Shown: one piece after another, positions 41,590 to 53,267 of the stretch
How the letters are laid out: each line of letters starts with the position of its first letter
Numbering within the stretch: the stretch's first letter is position 1
Assembly: GCA_977006965.1 (NCBI GenBank)
Contig: OZ345353.1
Coordinates: forward strand, 1,364,001-1,428,000
Length of the DNA: 64,000 bases
Source: Phymatolithon calcareum
Taxonomy: Eukaryota > Rhodophyta > Florideophyceae > Hapalidiales
Direction: 5' to 3'
Made by a program: the position numbers and the translations under genes
The notes under the pieces: generated by a model
Told to the model about the DNA's origin: nothing
Seen by the model: only the letters and a program-made list of their open reading frames with translations
Databases searched by the model: none

Positions 41590-43903
41590 CGATCTGTCTC
41601 GATAAAGCAGCTCTCATTCAAATAAACGAAAAGATAACACAAATTCGCTCTCCTTTGTACAGCAATCGGCAATTCATTGCGTAAGTGTCATGAAGCTTTA
41701 TATCTCTGCAGAACCCCCGTAGCTCTTCTCATGTACACGGCTCGTTTCTTAGAGTACAGCCGTGATCAAAGTGTAATTATGCAGCGCTTGAGTGACATCA
41801 TGTTACTGAGCTACAAAGTTCTGTGTTGTAGAAACGGGTATGATATTGAGCGGGGCTGAGTTTACCCTAAAAGCATCAAACTGTAATCTTTCCCGGCCCG
41901 TCGCGTGTGTCCTGTAGTGTACAGATTCACGAGCGGGAACTCGCTACCACATGAGCATGACAAACATTGTCCGAAGTAGAAAGGGAACCCATTAAATAAA
42001 ATCAATTTTATCGAAGATAGGTGCGAATCGTTTTCATTTCAGTAGCTAGGTGTCCTATCCGCAGTGAAAGAATCCGGGGATTCACCACATGGAGCGAGGT
42101 GATTGGGGCGGCAAACTCCGCACTTGTGTACCGGCTCGAGGTGTCTGTCAATTGCCAAAGCAAGACGAATGCAATGTTCGGATGTGAGGAGATGCAGCGG
42201 ACGACATTATAAGGAGCTTTTGCTCTTTCAAGACGAAAGACCTGATATTTTGAGCTTTATTTGCGTCTATTTTCTCGAGTTTGAAACATTCGGCGATCTC
42301 ATTGAAGATGATGAGAAATGGTAAAACTATCAGCGTTGTTCACGAACGGTGGACAGTGGAAAGACTTTTACAGCTTCGATACGAACTTATACGCTTTCGC
42401 TCTTGCACTTTGCTCAATTTTCGGCGCTCAATTTGCTGTGAAGCTCCACGTTGACATCGTGACGTTAATACAGCTTGGAGAACCTACTCCGGATTTACGG
42501 CGAAAATATGATCGAGGTCTTGAAACACACCAGGGACTTCCGTCGGGCCAGCTTTGACTTTTACAGAGATACTTGGAGACAGAGGATGGGATATTGAAAC
42601 TTTCTCGAACTCTCCTTTAATAAATCCTTAATAAAGTCCTTAATTCACCCGTAGTGTCGATCCTCAACAGCGTTGCAGAAGCTCACTACATTCAGGCTGG
42701 ATTAAGTCGAGGATTGGCTATTTGTTGACCTCTTTTCAAAGCTCTCAAAGTCGCATTTTGTCTTCATTTGGAACCTACACGTAGTCAGTTTCTTGCGATC
42801 GCGCTCGGTGGAGATTTTGGGAGCTCTAATTCCGGAATCCTCAATTATCGCCCAGTCCCATTGCAACTAGAATGGTGGCTTCTCGTGCAGCTACTTGAAA
42901 TCTTTAGAGTCTTCACAATGCTTCTCTATTTCTTTCATCTAAAATTCTATCGGAACGTAGTGCGACCAGTTCAACACCAAATTGCTGAATCTTCAGTTCG
43001 CTGAGCAGTTTAATCCCACCGCCTGTCTCTGCAGGTACGAATGCATGATCCGGTTTTGAATTTGAGCAATAGTCAAGAAAAACCTATGATATAAAAGTGC
43101 TTGTATATATCACGAAATGATAGTGCCATTCGAAAGACAGCAAAACACCTCTTCTATATGATGATATTGCATGCTGTGTGGCGATCGAGGTGCAAAAAGA
43201 AAGTAGAGAAAATGGGACAACACCGCTTCTTTCAACCATCATTACGTCTCATTGAGTATCGCAGAAGTCATTGAGCTGGCCTCATGTGTCTCGGACCCTG
43301 TGGACAGCTCATGGTATTAGCCTTGTTTGTATATTCAAAGGCCTGCGTGGCTTTTAAAATAATGTCCATAATAGTTTGCCGTGTGGGGGATACATTGTGC
43401 CTGATGGCAAATCGATTTAGTTAAGGAGTTTGAAGTGGAAGCCATTTCAGTCTCATTTAGAGGTATTCACATGGACATCAAAGGAGCTCCGGATCGTCAA
43501 TTGCAATGAAGTGGATTTGCATGTAAGGGACTGTATCCTGTGTCCCAAATTGAGAGGAGTCAGTACCTTTCAAATGCTCGCATTTTAACGAGTCAGTACT
43601 CAAAACGTCGACTGGTGAACACAGATTTTATTTTAACGCTTCCGAGGGTAGCCGCATTCTGGAGTACCGCGTTTCGCCAATACAGTGAAGCAATATGATG
43701 TGGCTCAACCATTGCATTGCTATATATTGATCACTGTTGTACTGTCATAAACGTATCGAACACAGGAAAACAGATTTTTATAAAGCTTTCAGCAAAATAT
43801 AAACTATAACGGCAATGAAGTGCCAATTGCTGTCGAACAGCGAGGGCTTTTGTGTATCTTTTTACGTTTTGCTTACAGTTATCATTTTAATGAGCTCGTC
43901 GTA
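41590..43903. other. Spacer between the identical arms; diverged continuation of the duplication
   Basis: No supported gene. Next to both arms the sequence is still reverse-complementary at roughly 70-75 percent by eye, for example ACAGCAATCGGCAATTCATTG near 41660 against the complement of 43810-43835, and GTGATCAA near 41762 against 43728-43735. A LINE-C-like end (CTGCGTGGCTTTTAAAATAA) lies at ~43345-43365. The symmetry axis falls near 42746; homology could not be followed to the centre. Confidence 0.6.
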
Positions 43904-44428
43904 AAGGTGCATTCTCTAAAATCAAAATTCAAATTGGAGTGCTCGCTGTGTTGATCATCTTTGTAGATAGCAGATCTTCGAGATACCCTGACCATTGACT
44001 CAATGCACATGTATCTTCTTGACTGGTGCATCATCTGTTTCATATTCCCTGTTCAATATCAGATTAGACTCACCTCCTTAGGCGCCATACCCCTGTGTTT
44101 GCAATGATGTACACTTTCGATAAATCGACGATTACCACAGCAGTCAAAAGTTACAGTTCTGCATATGTGTCTTCAATGAATACATTCACTGCAAGCTCTT
44201 ACTATGGTCACCCTATCCAAAGATGTATTTACAAAGTTTAGATCTGTCATTCGTAGAGAGCTGCTGGACTGCAGGGGACACAGACTGATGGTAAAGAACG
44301 GCAATAAAAAGACCGATTTTAAAGAATGTCATGTAGTCGGAACTCTTACACAAAACTGGAGGTCGCACGGACTCACACAAGCGGTGCATCCCTTCGACCC
44401 CACTGAGTTTCCCGACACCAAAGGACCA

Positions 44429-44438
44429 TTATATAAGG
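44429..44438 (+). promoter_or_regulatory. TATA box of right Cys-rich gene
   Basis: TTATATAAGG, ~90 bp upstream of the ATG at 44528. The leader between is AC-rich (AACAACAAGCACTC), as in a well-expressed gene. Confidence 0.55.
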
Positions 44439-44527
44439 TCGAGCATTGGTTTCGAAATTTAGTTTCGCAATTAAACAACAAGCACTCAATCACAATCTAT
44501 AATCTCGAACTGCTACCATCCTCCATC

Positions 44528-45108
44528 ATGAAGTCTGCCATCCTTTTTGTTCTTTCTCTCTTCTTCCTTCTCATCTCTTCGTCACAGGCATATGCACCTC
44601 GCGATATCTGCTTCACCAAGTCACAGAAGTGCTGCTTCAAGTTCCACCTTGTCGATTCATCATTAAGAAGGTCAAAGTCACCACTCGATGCGATTTCAAG
44701 AAGTGCTCTGACGTCTGCAAGCCGGAATGCAAGCTTGTGAAAGAGAAGGTACCGAAGAAAGTGTGTGTGGACAAGAAGGTCCCTGATGGAAAGACTTGCA
44801 AAAAGGAGTGCCATTACGGCAAATGTACCGAAAAGTGCGTTCCCAAGTTTAAGGTCAAGCATGTTTGTGAAACCAAGTTCGTGATTGTGGAGAAGAAGGT
44901 GTGTGCCAAGGTGTGTAAGAAGGTTTGCGTTCTGGTAAAGGCCATCTGCATCAAGTTCAACATCTTCCACTTCCCCAAGTTCTGCCCGAAGCTTTCCTGC
45001 TGGCCATTTGTGATTAAGGGATCCGCCAAGGCACCACCTGTGTTTGTGTCCAAGAAGGGCAAACTGTCTAAAGTGGTTCCTGGTGACCGAGAGATCATCA
45101 AGCATTAG
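44528..45108 (+). pseudogene. Lys/Cys-rich secreted protein gene, right copy, with a frame break
   Basis: ATG at 44528. Residues 1-23 are a strong signal peptide (MKSAILFVLSLFFLLISSS then QAYA). A short 'CFTKSQKCCFKF' segment follows. The phase then has to shift by one base (within 44629-44660) to enter a 150-residue body with about 19 Cys and 35 Lys in patterns such as 'CDFKKCSDVCKPEC' and 'KKVCAKVCKKVC', ending '..KVVPGDREIIKH'. The body has no stop, so the break is recent or apparent. A small, basic, disulfide-rich secreted protein is indicated, for the cell wall or defence by inference only. No family is recognised. It pairs head-to-head with the left copy. Confidence 0.62.
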
Positions 45109-45174
45109 GATGACAAAGCTGTGAGGTCGATTAATCTGTACCAGCACGTATTCTTGAGCCGCAGCGGCAGCTGC

Positions 45175-46239
45175 AGCCGTAGAAAAGTAACCTTGATCGC
45201 TCCGACAGCCGTTTAGTCATGAAATATGGTACGAGTGTTGGCAGACACTCATGTAGTTTGATGATGAACTCTACTCCACTTCAATAGATCCGCATTTTGG
45301 GGACAATTAGCATAAATTAGGTCTAGTATCGAATTCAAAATGTCTACGCTCTTTGAATTAAGCGCAAATGAATGATATCCAGCTAACCGTTTCCCTTTCC
45401 TCTTGTTTTTGAAGACTAACGTCGAAACGAGAAGGAGAAATAGCTTGCTGCTAGGCAGATAGGACCGCAGCGCGATTCTTTCTCGAGATTTTATAAGGAC
45501 TCGTCCTGAAATCTGTTTGAAGGGGGCCGAACAGAATAGCAATTCCTCAGCGCGATTCAGACCGCGGTTCATACTCTTTCTTGGCCAAGGCGAAGTAGCC
45601 CAGAAAGAAGTTTTTCCTGTCCTGTAATTCACGCACCTGTGCGCGGCACAAAATCCCGTCGGTTGCTCCGAAGGGAACCGTCCCGAAAGGGAAGAGCAGG
45701 AGACAGAGAAGACACTTGGGAAGCAAATAAGTTTCCCCACTCAACTCCAAGAAGCCGCAGTCAAACTCGCTAACGCTAAGGTTAGAGTGGAATAAACCTA
45801 GAGCGTCGAATCGCTGCTAGCCCCATTAGGGGATAAGGCAAATAAATGAATGCAATTCCAGAAGGGGTATATTCCCGACGCTTCTTCGGTCCTCAATTGC
45901 TCAGATATACACTCAACTGATAAAGATTTACGGCTCTTACTCCTTGTGGCCCCCGTTCGTGCAGCATGCCGTTGATAAAAGCACCAGTGTAGCGATCCAC
46001 CACTTGAGGCTGCTCTGACGGTGCGCATCCTCCCCCAGATACCATTAACTCTCCCAGATTCACAATGACTCGAGCATCGCAGCCCTCTTCGACTGCACGG
46101 GCTTGCAGTTTTACGGAATGAAGCGCCGGAGAGAGGATGATTCATTGCTTTTGTTTGAGAGGGTTTGATGGAAGCTGCAAGGGTTTTTGGTTCCCTTCAG
46201 ATCAGGACGACTGTATTTCGATCAGCTTTGACTACTCTG
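45175..46239. other. About 1 kb without a recognised gene
   Basis: Weak homology to the left flank of the palindrome until ~45241. After that, open frames on the minus strand (up to 163 codons) have no recognisable content. Confidence 0.35.
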
Positions 46240-47200
46240 TTGCCGCTGGAGAGTCTTGTACAACTGCTCTGCTTCACGGGCAGAATACGGCATTTTTGAC
46301 ATGGACATGCCAGCTGTGAACAACGAGGTGGGAATAAAGGAAATCAATGGCGCTTAGGGTTTCTGAATTTGTACACCATTCGCTTCCACGTTCGAAAATG
46401 GTGAACGCAAAACAGTTGTTTTGGTTTTTAAATTGGGTACGGGAATGGTCGGCAAGTGAATGTGACTCCAGAATGAAATAGGAGGCCATGGCTAAAAGAT
46501 GGAAGAGCAGGAAAGCTGAAAGCCGAAAATTGAAGAGGACGTGATTTAATTAAGTATTCAAAAACTACTGGATGTTTAACGCCCGAATATTTGCCGTAAC
46601 CTTCTCCATGTCGCAGGTGACTGTCGCGTGGAGCCATGCGCGGCGCAAAGCCCGAATGCGCAAAAATTTTGCCGTTAGCACTTCGGAAGACGGCTTTTTC
46701 GTGCTATTGTTCTTCTTCGCGGCCCTGCGTCTGTGGGGCTGAAACGGACTTCCTGCCGCTAGCTTGCGCACGCTTTTCTTGGAGATCGGTGAAGATGGAG
46801 CCATGTGTGTAGGGTTGTGTGTCGCTTCTCTGGTTTGGAGCGAACTCGACTTAGCCTCGAGCGGCATCGGCTTAAATCGTGTTCAAAGACCAGGTATGAA
46901 ACGAAGAAAGTGTACAGGGTTGGTAATTTTGAAGTCAAACAAATTCGCAGGCTTGGCGAAAAGTAAAATGCAGGCTCTGTCGATATTACGTGTTCTATTC
47001 TGTACAGAATGCCGTTCTTGGCCGCATCCAATTAATGATAGCGAATCTGTAGTGTCATTCAAGAAAACAAGGGTTAGCATACGTGTTCTCCTCTGAAACG
47101 GAAAGAATCCAACCATTGAGGCGATCAAGAGCCACAAGTGCAAATTTATGGTGCTGCTGAAAATATTTCTCAGCACTAACCTTCCAGCAATCTGGCAAGA
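46240..47200 (-). repeat. Dispersed ~1-kb unit, copy 1
   Basis: Similar along most of its length to 49060-49950 and 56880-57900, all in the same orientation. Each unit holds a 100-codon minus-strand ORF, a conserved upstream ~300 bp with CATCCAATTA...AGCGAATCTGT, and a conserved downstream ~250 bp. Confidence 0.75.
46565..46867 (-). CDS. Conserved 100-aa basic protein, copy 1
   Basis: 100 aa, ATG at 46867. It aligns without gaps over all 100 codons to the copy at 57259-57561. The best conserved parts are 'SSPI(S/A)KK..RK.A.GSPFQP.RR' (residues ~24-50) and 'FLRIRALRRAW', 'ATVTCDMEK(V/I)T.NI' and 'LNIQ' at the end. Arg/Lys-rich N-terminal half, no signal peptide and no membrane segment. Absence of indels between diverged copies suggests selection on the protein. 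No family is recognised; a nucleic-acid-binding role is only a guess from charge. A second in-frame ATG lies at codon 22, but the first is conserved in both intact copies. Confidence 0.55.
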   Translation of the reverse strand: MPLEAKSSSLQTREATHNPTHMAPSSPISKKSVRKLAAGSPFQPHRRRAAKKNNSTKKPSSEVLTAKFLRIRALRRAWLHATVTCDMEKVTANIRALNIQ

Positions 47201-49059
47201 GACGTGCAGCATTACGGCTTCTTGAACTGCTTCTCGTTTTGAGTGGCCGAAGAGTGCGGTATTGTATTGTAATCTGAAATTTCCCCAAGTGAGGTTAGCA
47301 GGGCTTCGAGGGTCTAACTTTCTCCATTCTATTCTATCATTTGCACTATGTAGAGCTGTTTATACGTTTAGGTATATATCTTTTCATCTTACGCGCACTG
47401 CACAGAGAGGGCACCATCAATATGAAACTACGCTGCATTGCTTCTGAGCTACGCTCAAGGAAGCCAATACTACTGTACATGCACCATGATAATACAGTGT
47501 ATCGTCATATTCGAGGAGTCGAAGATGAACATGAAGTCAAAAACTGATTTGTAATGTGAGTGCAACTGCGAGTTCGTCAGCAAATGTTAAGGGCTGATTT
47601 GATTATGCGCGAAAGCTCGACACTTGCGGTCATGAAGGGACTACCAATAGCGTCTGCACTCAACTGGTTTCACGAGCTCAGAGTCTAGGGTGCTTCGATT
47701 CCAAATATACGGTCTCTTCAAATTATCACAAGGTCACATAGAGTACACCGTCCACCAAGAATTAAAGGAGTAGAAGCCAGCTCGTTTAGAGCAGTTCAGG
47801 TAAAGTTTTATTTTCCTGCAAGAAGCACACTCTGCCACTCAAGTTCACTGTTCACTGCAATGAATGTTTCGCATCTCAGGGATTTTTCGCGATAATCCAG
47901 ACGTCCAGAGTACCGGGATGAATGGATTGGTCACCTCGAGCCTACGAAAATTTTCGAAAATTATATCCTGTTAGAACCAGAAGAAAATCCGTCAGTGAGC
48001 AAATCGTCTATAAAAGAAAAGCTATTAATAGGCTGCGACGAATGTCAACACAAAACAAAAGAGCAAGCTCCTCAATTGTCGCCTCCTCCACATGTTGGAT
48101 AACAGAGTTTTGCTTGACAGCGTTCGCGAAGGGAATACTCTCCCTTTGGACCATCGGCCGGCAAGGCCCCCTTTTCAGCAGGTTCACTTTCGGCGCATCC
48201 CCGTGCCTCCCTTTTCCCCTCTCCTTGGCAGCAATATGTTACATTTCCTGGTCAACAATTTCTGTCTTTCCTCGTTTCCTGATCGACCGGCATTGATAGC
48301 GCCTTCTTCATGACATTCCACCCTGGCAGATCGTACTTGTCATTCCAGTCATACAGACAACAATAACTGAGGCCAACATGCTCATATCGATATTCCCAGC
48401 GACTATTTCAGATGATTACGAAGCTCATCGGTCGGCAGGCATTCGTATTCCTTCGGTCGCGGCGATAGTACTCAGGTTGCAGATATGTGACAGAATGCGT
48501 TAGCCGAGAGTCACTTCCCTGTTGGCTCTTTCAATCGACCGGGCCTATAGATCGGAAAGTCGCCCCGGCGGTATTCCTTCAGATACAAGTTTATAGCATT
48601 CCTTTACGTGGGGGAAATAGTAAGTTTTTATTTAAGAAGCCCTCAACGCCAGAGTTTGCCGACACCAGAGCAGCTTGGCTACGACTTTTCGAGATCTCAT
48701 GGACTGTAGCAGACAAGGAATTTCATGAATAACTCATGCCTCCTGCACATGTATGTGACCATGGTATAGCCCGACTATGCACGTTTCGAGTTATTCCTTT
48801 TGCTCCAGACGTTGTGAGATATTTTAGAGACGTGCTGCGTACGCAAAAGTGATGCCCCCGGATATACGAAGAGTGCGCATAGGGGATACCAGCTGCCTCC
48901 ACAGCGCAGTAAACATACCGTGACGGAGCGAGTATTATCCAAGGCTTAAATTGCATGGTACGACGCTGAGAAGGCTCGCAGCAACGCGGGTCTATCTGCT
49001 CTGGTAAGCGTTCGACAATCCGTCTATTTCATGGGTGGAGTGCGGTTTTATTGGTATGG
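47201..49059. other. About 1.9 kb without a recognised gene
   Basis: Open frames are short. A T-rich segment followed by TTATTTAAGAAGCCCTCAACG at ~48616-48640 resembles an inverted LINE end. Nothing else is supported. Confidence 0.35.
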
Positions 49060-49950
49060 ATATCCTTGTCGTACAGGACGAGGTGGCATTATAGGAAGAA
49101 GAAGACATTTTGGGATAGCTAATATTTTCCGACATTCGCTTCCGCGTTCGAAAAATTTCAGTGCAATGTACAGCTGTTTGGTTTTTCAATTGGGTTCAGG
49201 AATTATGGAAAGGTGGATGAAAATGAAGAAGGGATTGGTAGAAGGATGGAAAGACTAATCGAGGTTTAATAACCGAATACTGGTCGTAATATTCTCAATT
49301 TCGAAATGCGCACTAAGTACCGTCATTTTTTCGTTTAGCCATGTGCGGCGCAATGCTCAAATGCACAAGAATTTGTCGTGAGCACTTCAGAAGACGGCTT
49401 GTTAGTGCTCTTGTTCCTCTGCGTGGCCCTGCGCCGGTGAGGCTGAAACGGACTTCCTGCCGCAACCTTGTGCATGCGTTTCTTGGAAATGGGGGATGAT
49501 GGGGCCATGGGAAGGTACTGCAACTCTGCTTAGGAGTGAGCTCGACTTATCCTTGAGTGGCATAGGCTTAACTGCTTTTAGTCATACGAATATACGGGCA
49601 AGGCTTCCTCAGGTGCTACCGTCACTAGGGCAGCTCTACTCTTTTGTCTGGTATTTTATCTGAGCCCCTACCATGTACTCGAGGTATGAAACGCAGGAAG
49701 TGCACCGGTTTGTAAATTCGGCGTCAAAGGAAATTCGTAGGCTTTGTGGCAAGGCATAAAGTCGCATCCAGTTATCGAAAGCGAATGTCTTTAATGCGGG
49801 CATCATACGTGCTGTCATCTGAAAAGGAAAGAATGCAAAGGTTGAGGAAAGTAAGAACCACAAGTGTCGAAGTTATTGTACTTCCCAAAAGCTTTGCTCT
49901 GCTCCAAGCTCCGAGCAGTCAGGTCAGATACGGGCGAAATTTTTTAGAAA
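49060..49950 (-). repeat. Dispersed ~1-kb unit, copy 2
   Basis: Same layout as copies 1 and 3. It is interrupted at ~49575-49680 by LINE-C-like sequence (ATACGAATATACGGGCAAGG, GCTACC). Confidence 0.7.
49268..49563 (-). pseudogene. 100-aa basic protein gene, copy 2, frameshifted
   Basis: The ATG at 49563 and the segments 'PSSPISKKRMHKVAAGSPFQPHRRR' and '..SSEVLTT' are recognisable, but deletions shift the frame near 49510 and again near 49380. The C-terminal 'AAHG' is then read out of frame. A decayed copy. Confidence 0.7.
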
Positions 49951-50601
49951 TTTAGTGTTGATATGTTGAACTGTGTATTGAATTCATAATAATAAGGAAC
50001 GCCTATTCCGGCATGGGGCTAGCCCCCAAGCAGTGCTAGTATTTTTACCTCGACTTAGAAAACGGCAGGGCGTTAATCCTGTAGCTAATTGTAAGCACGC
50101 TTCTTCTCTGCCTGCCACTCATCAGTAGGCGATTCCACCCGAAGCAACTTCATGGGACGTCTATGTGCTTAGGAAAGCTCTGCAGTAGCATAGTTTTCAC
50201 GAAACACTGCAGCGAACCCAGGGCCATGCGAATGAAGTTCATGATGTACAAGGAGGTCTATAAGTCGCAACAGCAGTCCACGTCTAGCTGCTGTGCTGTG
50301 GGGCATCAACAACAAACACTCGCAAACAACCAATGTACGGCACGGCAAGGTCATCATCATGACGAAGCGCCGAAGACAAACGTCCTGCAAATCCTCATAG
50401 TCGTTTTACGAGTCGCTGCGAGAACCTGAAGATGACTGGATAACAGTACTCATCATCATTTTCTTCTTCATTGACGCCTGCGGGCATGGGCAATACTGGA
50501 GCCTTATTCGAATCAGCTCACCAACGAGATCATTTTAATCGTCCCGCTTCGGCACTAGGTGCGCAATGCCGAACTGGTTGCTGACATGATGCATCCAAAA
50601 C
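49951..50601. other. No gene seen
   Basis: Unique sequence, no supported features. Confidence 0.35.
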
Positions 50602-50868
50602 TTATGTGCAACAACCCACCGAGTGTTTTATAATGAACCAAGCTGATAATCGCGGGTTATCAAATCTCAATGGATGAACTTGCGGCATGAACCATAAGTA
50701 AAGCTGACGCGCTACAAACACGATAGCCACAACTAGCGGGGCGCAAATAAACAAGCTTAAAAACATCTTACGAGCGCGACGAGGAAGGGTTTGTTTGTCC
50801 ACGAACTTCCGGTAAGGATGGTAATCAGGATCATCTGGGTATTCAAAAACTACAAACGCTCAGGTCGC
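50602..50868 (-). pseudogene. Membrane-protein fragment or exon
   Basis: The minus-strand frame runs from a stop near 50880 through 'FEYPDDPDYHPYRKF', a basic stretch, one hydrophobic helix ('LFICAPLVVAIVFVA') and 'PLRFDNPRLSAWF' to the stop at 50602. There is no ATG at its head, and a possible 3' splice end (TTTGTAG) precedes it. The residue pattern looks coding, but family and 5' part are unknown. Confidence 0.3.
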
Positions 50869-50955
50869 AGAACTTCTCGAAGCAGAGAAACAAAAACCGA
50901 GAAGAATAGCATAAAATAATTCCAAGAAACCAGCGATCCACACTGCACTGTGCAC

Positions 50956-51095
50956 TGGTCGGCAGGACGCTGCAATCGCCAATATCCTCATGTCAAACGG
51001 TTCCATTTCTGTCAGTGATCCACATTGATCCGCACTGCACAGTCATGGAACCTTTTCACATGAAGATATTCGCGATTGCAGCGTCCCGCCGACCA
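50956..51095. repeat. 49-bp inverted repeat, 42-nt spacer
   Basis: 50956-51004 (starting TGGTCGGCAGGACGCTGCAA) pairs with 51047-51095 with six mismatches. Shorter repeats (GATCCACA, GCACTGCACAGT) fill the spacer and left flank. It may be the remnant of a foldback element. Confidence 0.85.
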
Positions 51096-52719
51096 GATTC
51101 AGAGTGCGTGGTCAGACCACCACCGGCAACCCTACCACAATACTGTAAAATGAGAACCAGAAACAACCTCATCCCGGTCTGCTATCATACACAATGATAA
51201 ACGGCCCTCGCCTCATCGACCACGACAACTTAAGCAATCTGGACATCAACAAAGTCCACACCCCCCGACTACAAATTTTGCAGCACTCTGCCCGCGGCCT
51301 CCCTTCATATTCGAATGCTCGTGCGACGCCTATCCTTCTCCGAACTCAGCGTCTTCTTCACGAGTGCCGTTCTCTTAGTCGGGTCCCAGCCTGCACCTCC
51401 CTCTCCCATCGCTTTCACCCCGTCATCATCTTCCGGAACGGGCATAGCGGTCTGCTTCGCCTTTTCAATCGGCCTCCTTCCGCCTTTTTGCAGTATGTCC
51501 GATATTTGTTACATGCCGTAGCGTCCAACTCGTGAAAACGTGTCTGCGTGCACCGTACCCGCGCGTCGCGCTCCGCGAACGCCGGAATGAGCCTCTGCGT
51601 GCACCGCGGTGGTGGGAGTCGCCACGCTTGTGTGTACCCCCGCGCGCTCGCGTCGGCCGTGATGCGGCGTCTCCGCGCTGACTTGCTCTAGTCGCAACCC
51701 ACGCGGACGTTTTCGACGTCTTGCTGAAGGCGCGTTGCGGGCGCCATTGCACGCGAGCCGCTGTGCGTTTAACTCGTCGGCGCCGGCGGCAAGCAGGGCG
51801 GAGCGACGGATGATCGGAGGTAGCCATGACGTGGCACTCGCACCCTAGCACGTTTCGTCTCTGCGCACATTGCGCGGACGAGGGGAAGGCCGCGAGCGCA
51901 GCTGGCGTTCGCAGCATGTAAGATTGCCGCTTCCTCTGTTTTGTCGCCTTGCCGTTCAGTCGGCGACTGCGCCACTTGTGCACCGCGCGGACGTCAATAA
52001 CCGAGAATTAGGGTTGGCACTTTGGGGAAAGTGAAGGTGCCTGAAGCCGCGACACGACGAACAGCTGGAAGCTGAAGCATTGCGTCGCGTCTGCTTTCTT
52101 GGCAGAGATTCGAAGCCGAAAGACCGTGTCACGTTGCTAGTCGTGCGCAGCTTCGCTAATGTATTCAAATGCTGGGGCATCTCTCCTTGTTCTCTCAGCG
52201 TTTTCGGCATAACGCTATGTGCGGCGACTTTTGAGCGCGTCCTCCGTGTGGCGCACGAATCAGTATGCTGGCTAATGGACAGTGCACACCCACGATTTTC
52301 GTGGCTCCTTGGCCCTCTTTCCACAAAGTTTCAGTCAAATATGTAATGCCGCCCAGCTCTCGGACATCCGAGTCTGTCGGATCTCTAGCAGATCATGAAC
52401 GTGCCTGTGGAAGTCTAGTGCAATGTGCCTCACCACGTTGGCGCCAGAAAACGTAGCCGCAATCGTTTTCTCAGTATATCGCTGGCGTCTCCCAGAAGCC
52501 TCTGTGCTTCTGCGAGGTGTAATATCGACATTGCAAGGAGTTCTGGGTTTTCAAACGGGCAGGCGTGCCGACGTTGTGCAGAACTCTTAGTCCATTGTGC
52601 ATCGATTTCTACAGATCATAGATATCGCAATGCCGCTTTCTGGTTTAGGTCGTTTATTGAGACGGGGCATTGGAGTACCATTCTCTTACCTCTCTAATAA
52701 AACTGGTAAGTTCTTTGTT
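51096..52719. other. 1.6 kb without a supported gene; GC-rich core
   Basis: 51500-51980 is GC-rich and gives Arg-rich open frames on several phases, as expected from composition alone. No domain or signal supports a gene. Confidence 0.35.
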
Positions 52720-53148
52720 TTACGCTTTCAGAGATTTGTTTTTATCATTTAGAGCTCTAATCGTTATTTCCAGTTGTTCCACACATACTCTCAGTTCGTG
52801 CAGGTGCGCTACAATTTCTTCATGCATCGTGGGTGGTGGTGCTTCTTCGATTTTTCGTTTCACTGTCGCGTTCATCTCCCGTCGATTCGTGGGACGGAAA
52901 AAAAGCGGGTCGTGGTAGTTCAATTCTTGGACATAGCGCATGCCGAAACCGACGATCGTTCTCTCCACACACCCAGGGAAGCGGGCGAAAGAAGATCGCC
53001 GCGGATGCTCCCCGTGGACAGTCATGTAGATAGGAAGTTTCTTGGTCTTGTAGCGCAAGTCGCAGGAGTCGCACAGGGCCTCGTGTCTGTTTTTCGGATA
53101 CACGTAAGGCGCAGATTCGTCGTTGCAGACCTTGCAGGCCTCCATCAT
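52720..53148 (-). CDS. Small GATA-like zinc-finger protein with coiled coil
   Basis: 142 aa, ATG at 53148. Residues ~5-29 have the spacing C-x2-C-x17-C-x2-C followed by 'DLRYKTKK', like the 'CNACGLRYK' end of GATA fingers, although the TPxWR core is not evident. The middle is basic. Residues ~105-140 ('IVAHLHELRVCVEQLEITIRALNDK') form a likely coiled coil. GATA fingers bind DNA in transcription factors; here a nuclear DNA-binding, dimerising protein is inferred. It lies alone among repeats, so an origin from a mobile element is possible. Confidence 0.55.
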   Translation of the reverse strand: MMEACKVCNDESAPYVYPKNRHEALCDSCDLRYKTKKLPIYMTVHGEHPRRSSFARFPGCVERTIVGFGMRYVQELNYHDPLFFRPTNRREMNATVKRKIEEAPPPTMHEEIVAHLHELRVCVEQLEITIRALNDKNKSLKA

Positions 53149-53267
53149 TCTTCACCGTTTTGCACTTGAAAACGTTCCAGAGAGAGCATGTTTACTTTTT
53201 AATTATATTTCAGAGTTTGTCATAAACCACCATTCTGACGTCGTCCGCTGGACATTTTGCATGTCGT

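Larger units (their letters stand above)
43904..45174 (+). repeat. Right arm of large inverted duplication
   Basis: 1,271 bp, practically identical to the reverse complement of 40319-41589. Weaker similarity continues outwards to ~45241. Confidence 0.95.

Noticed and set aside
51465-51983. 172-codon Arg-rich minus-strand frame
   Set aside because: GC-rich DNA gives long Arg-rich frames in several phases; no start context, domain or conservation.
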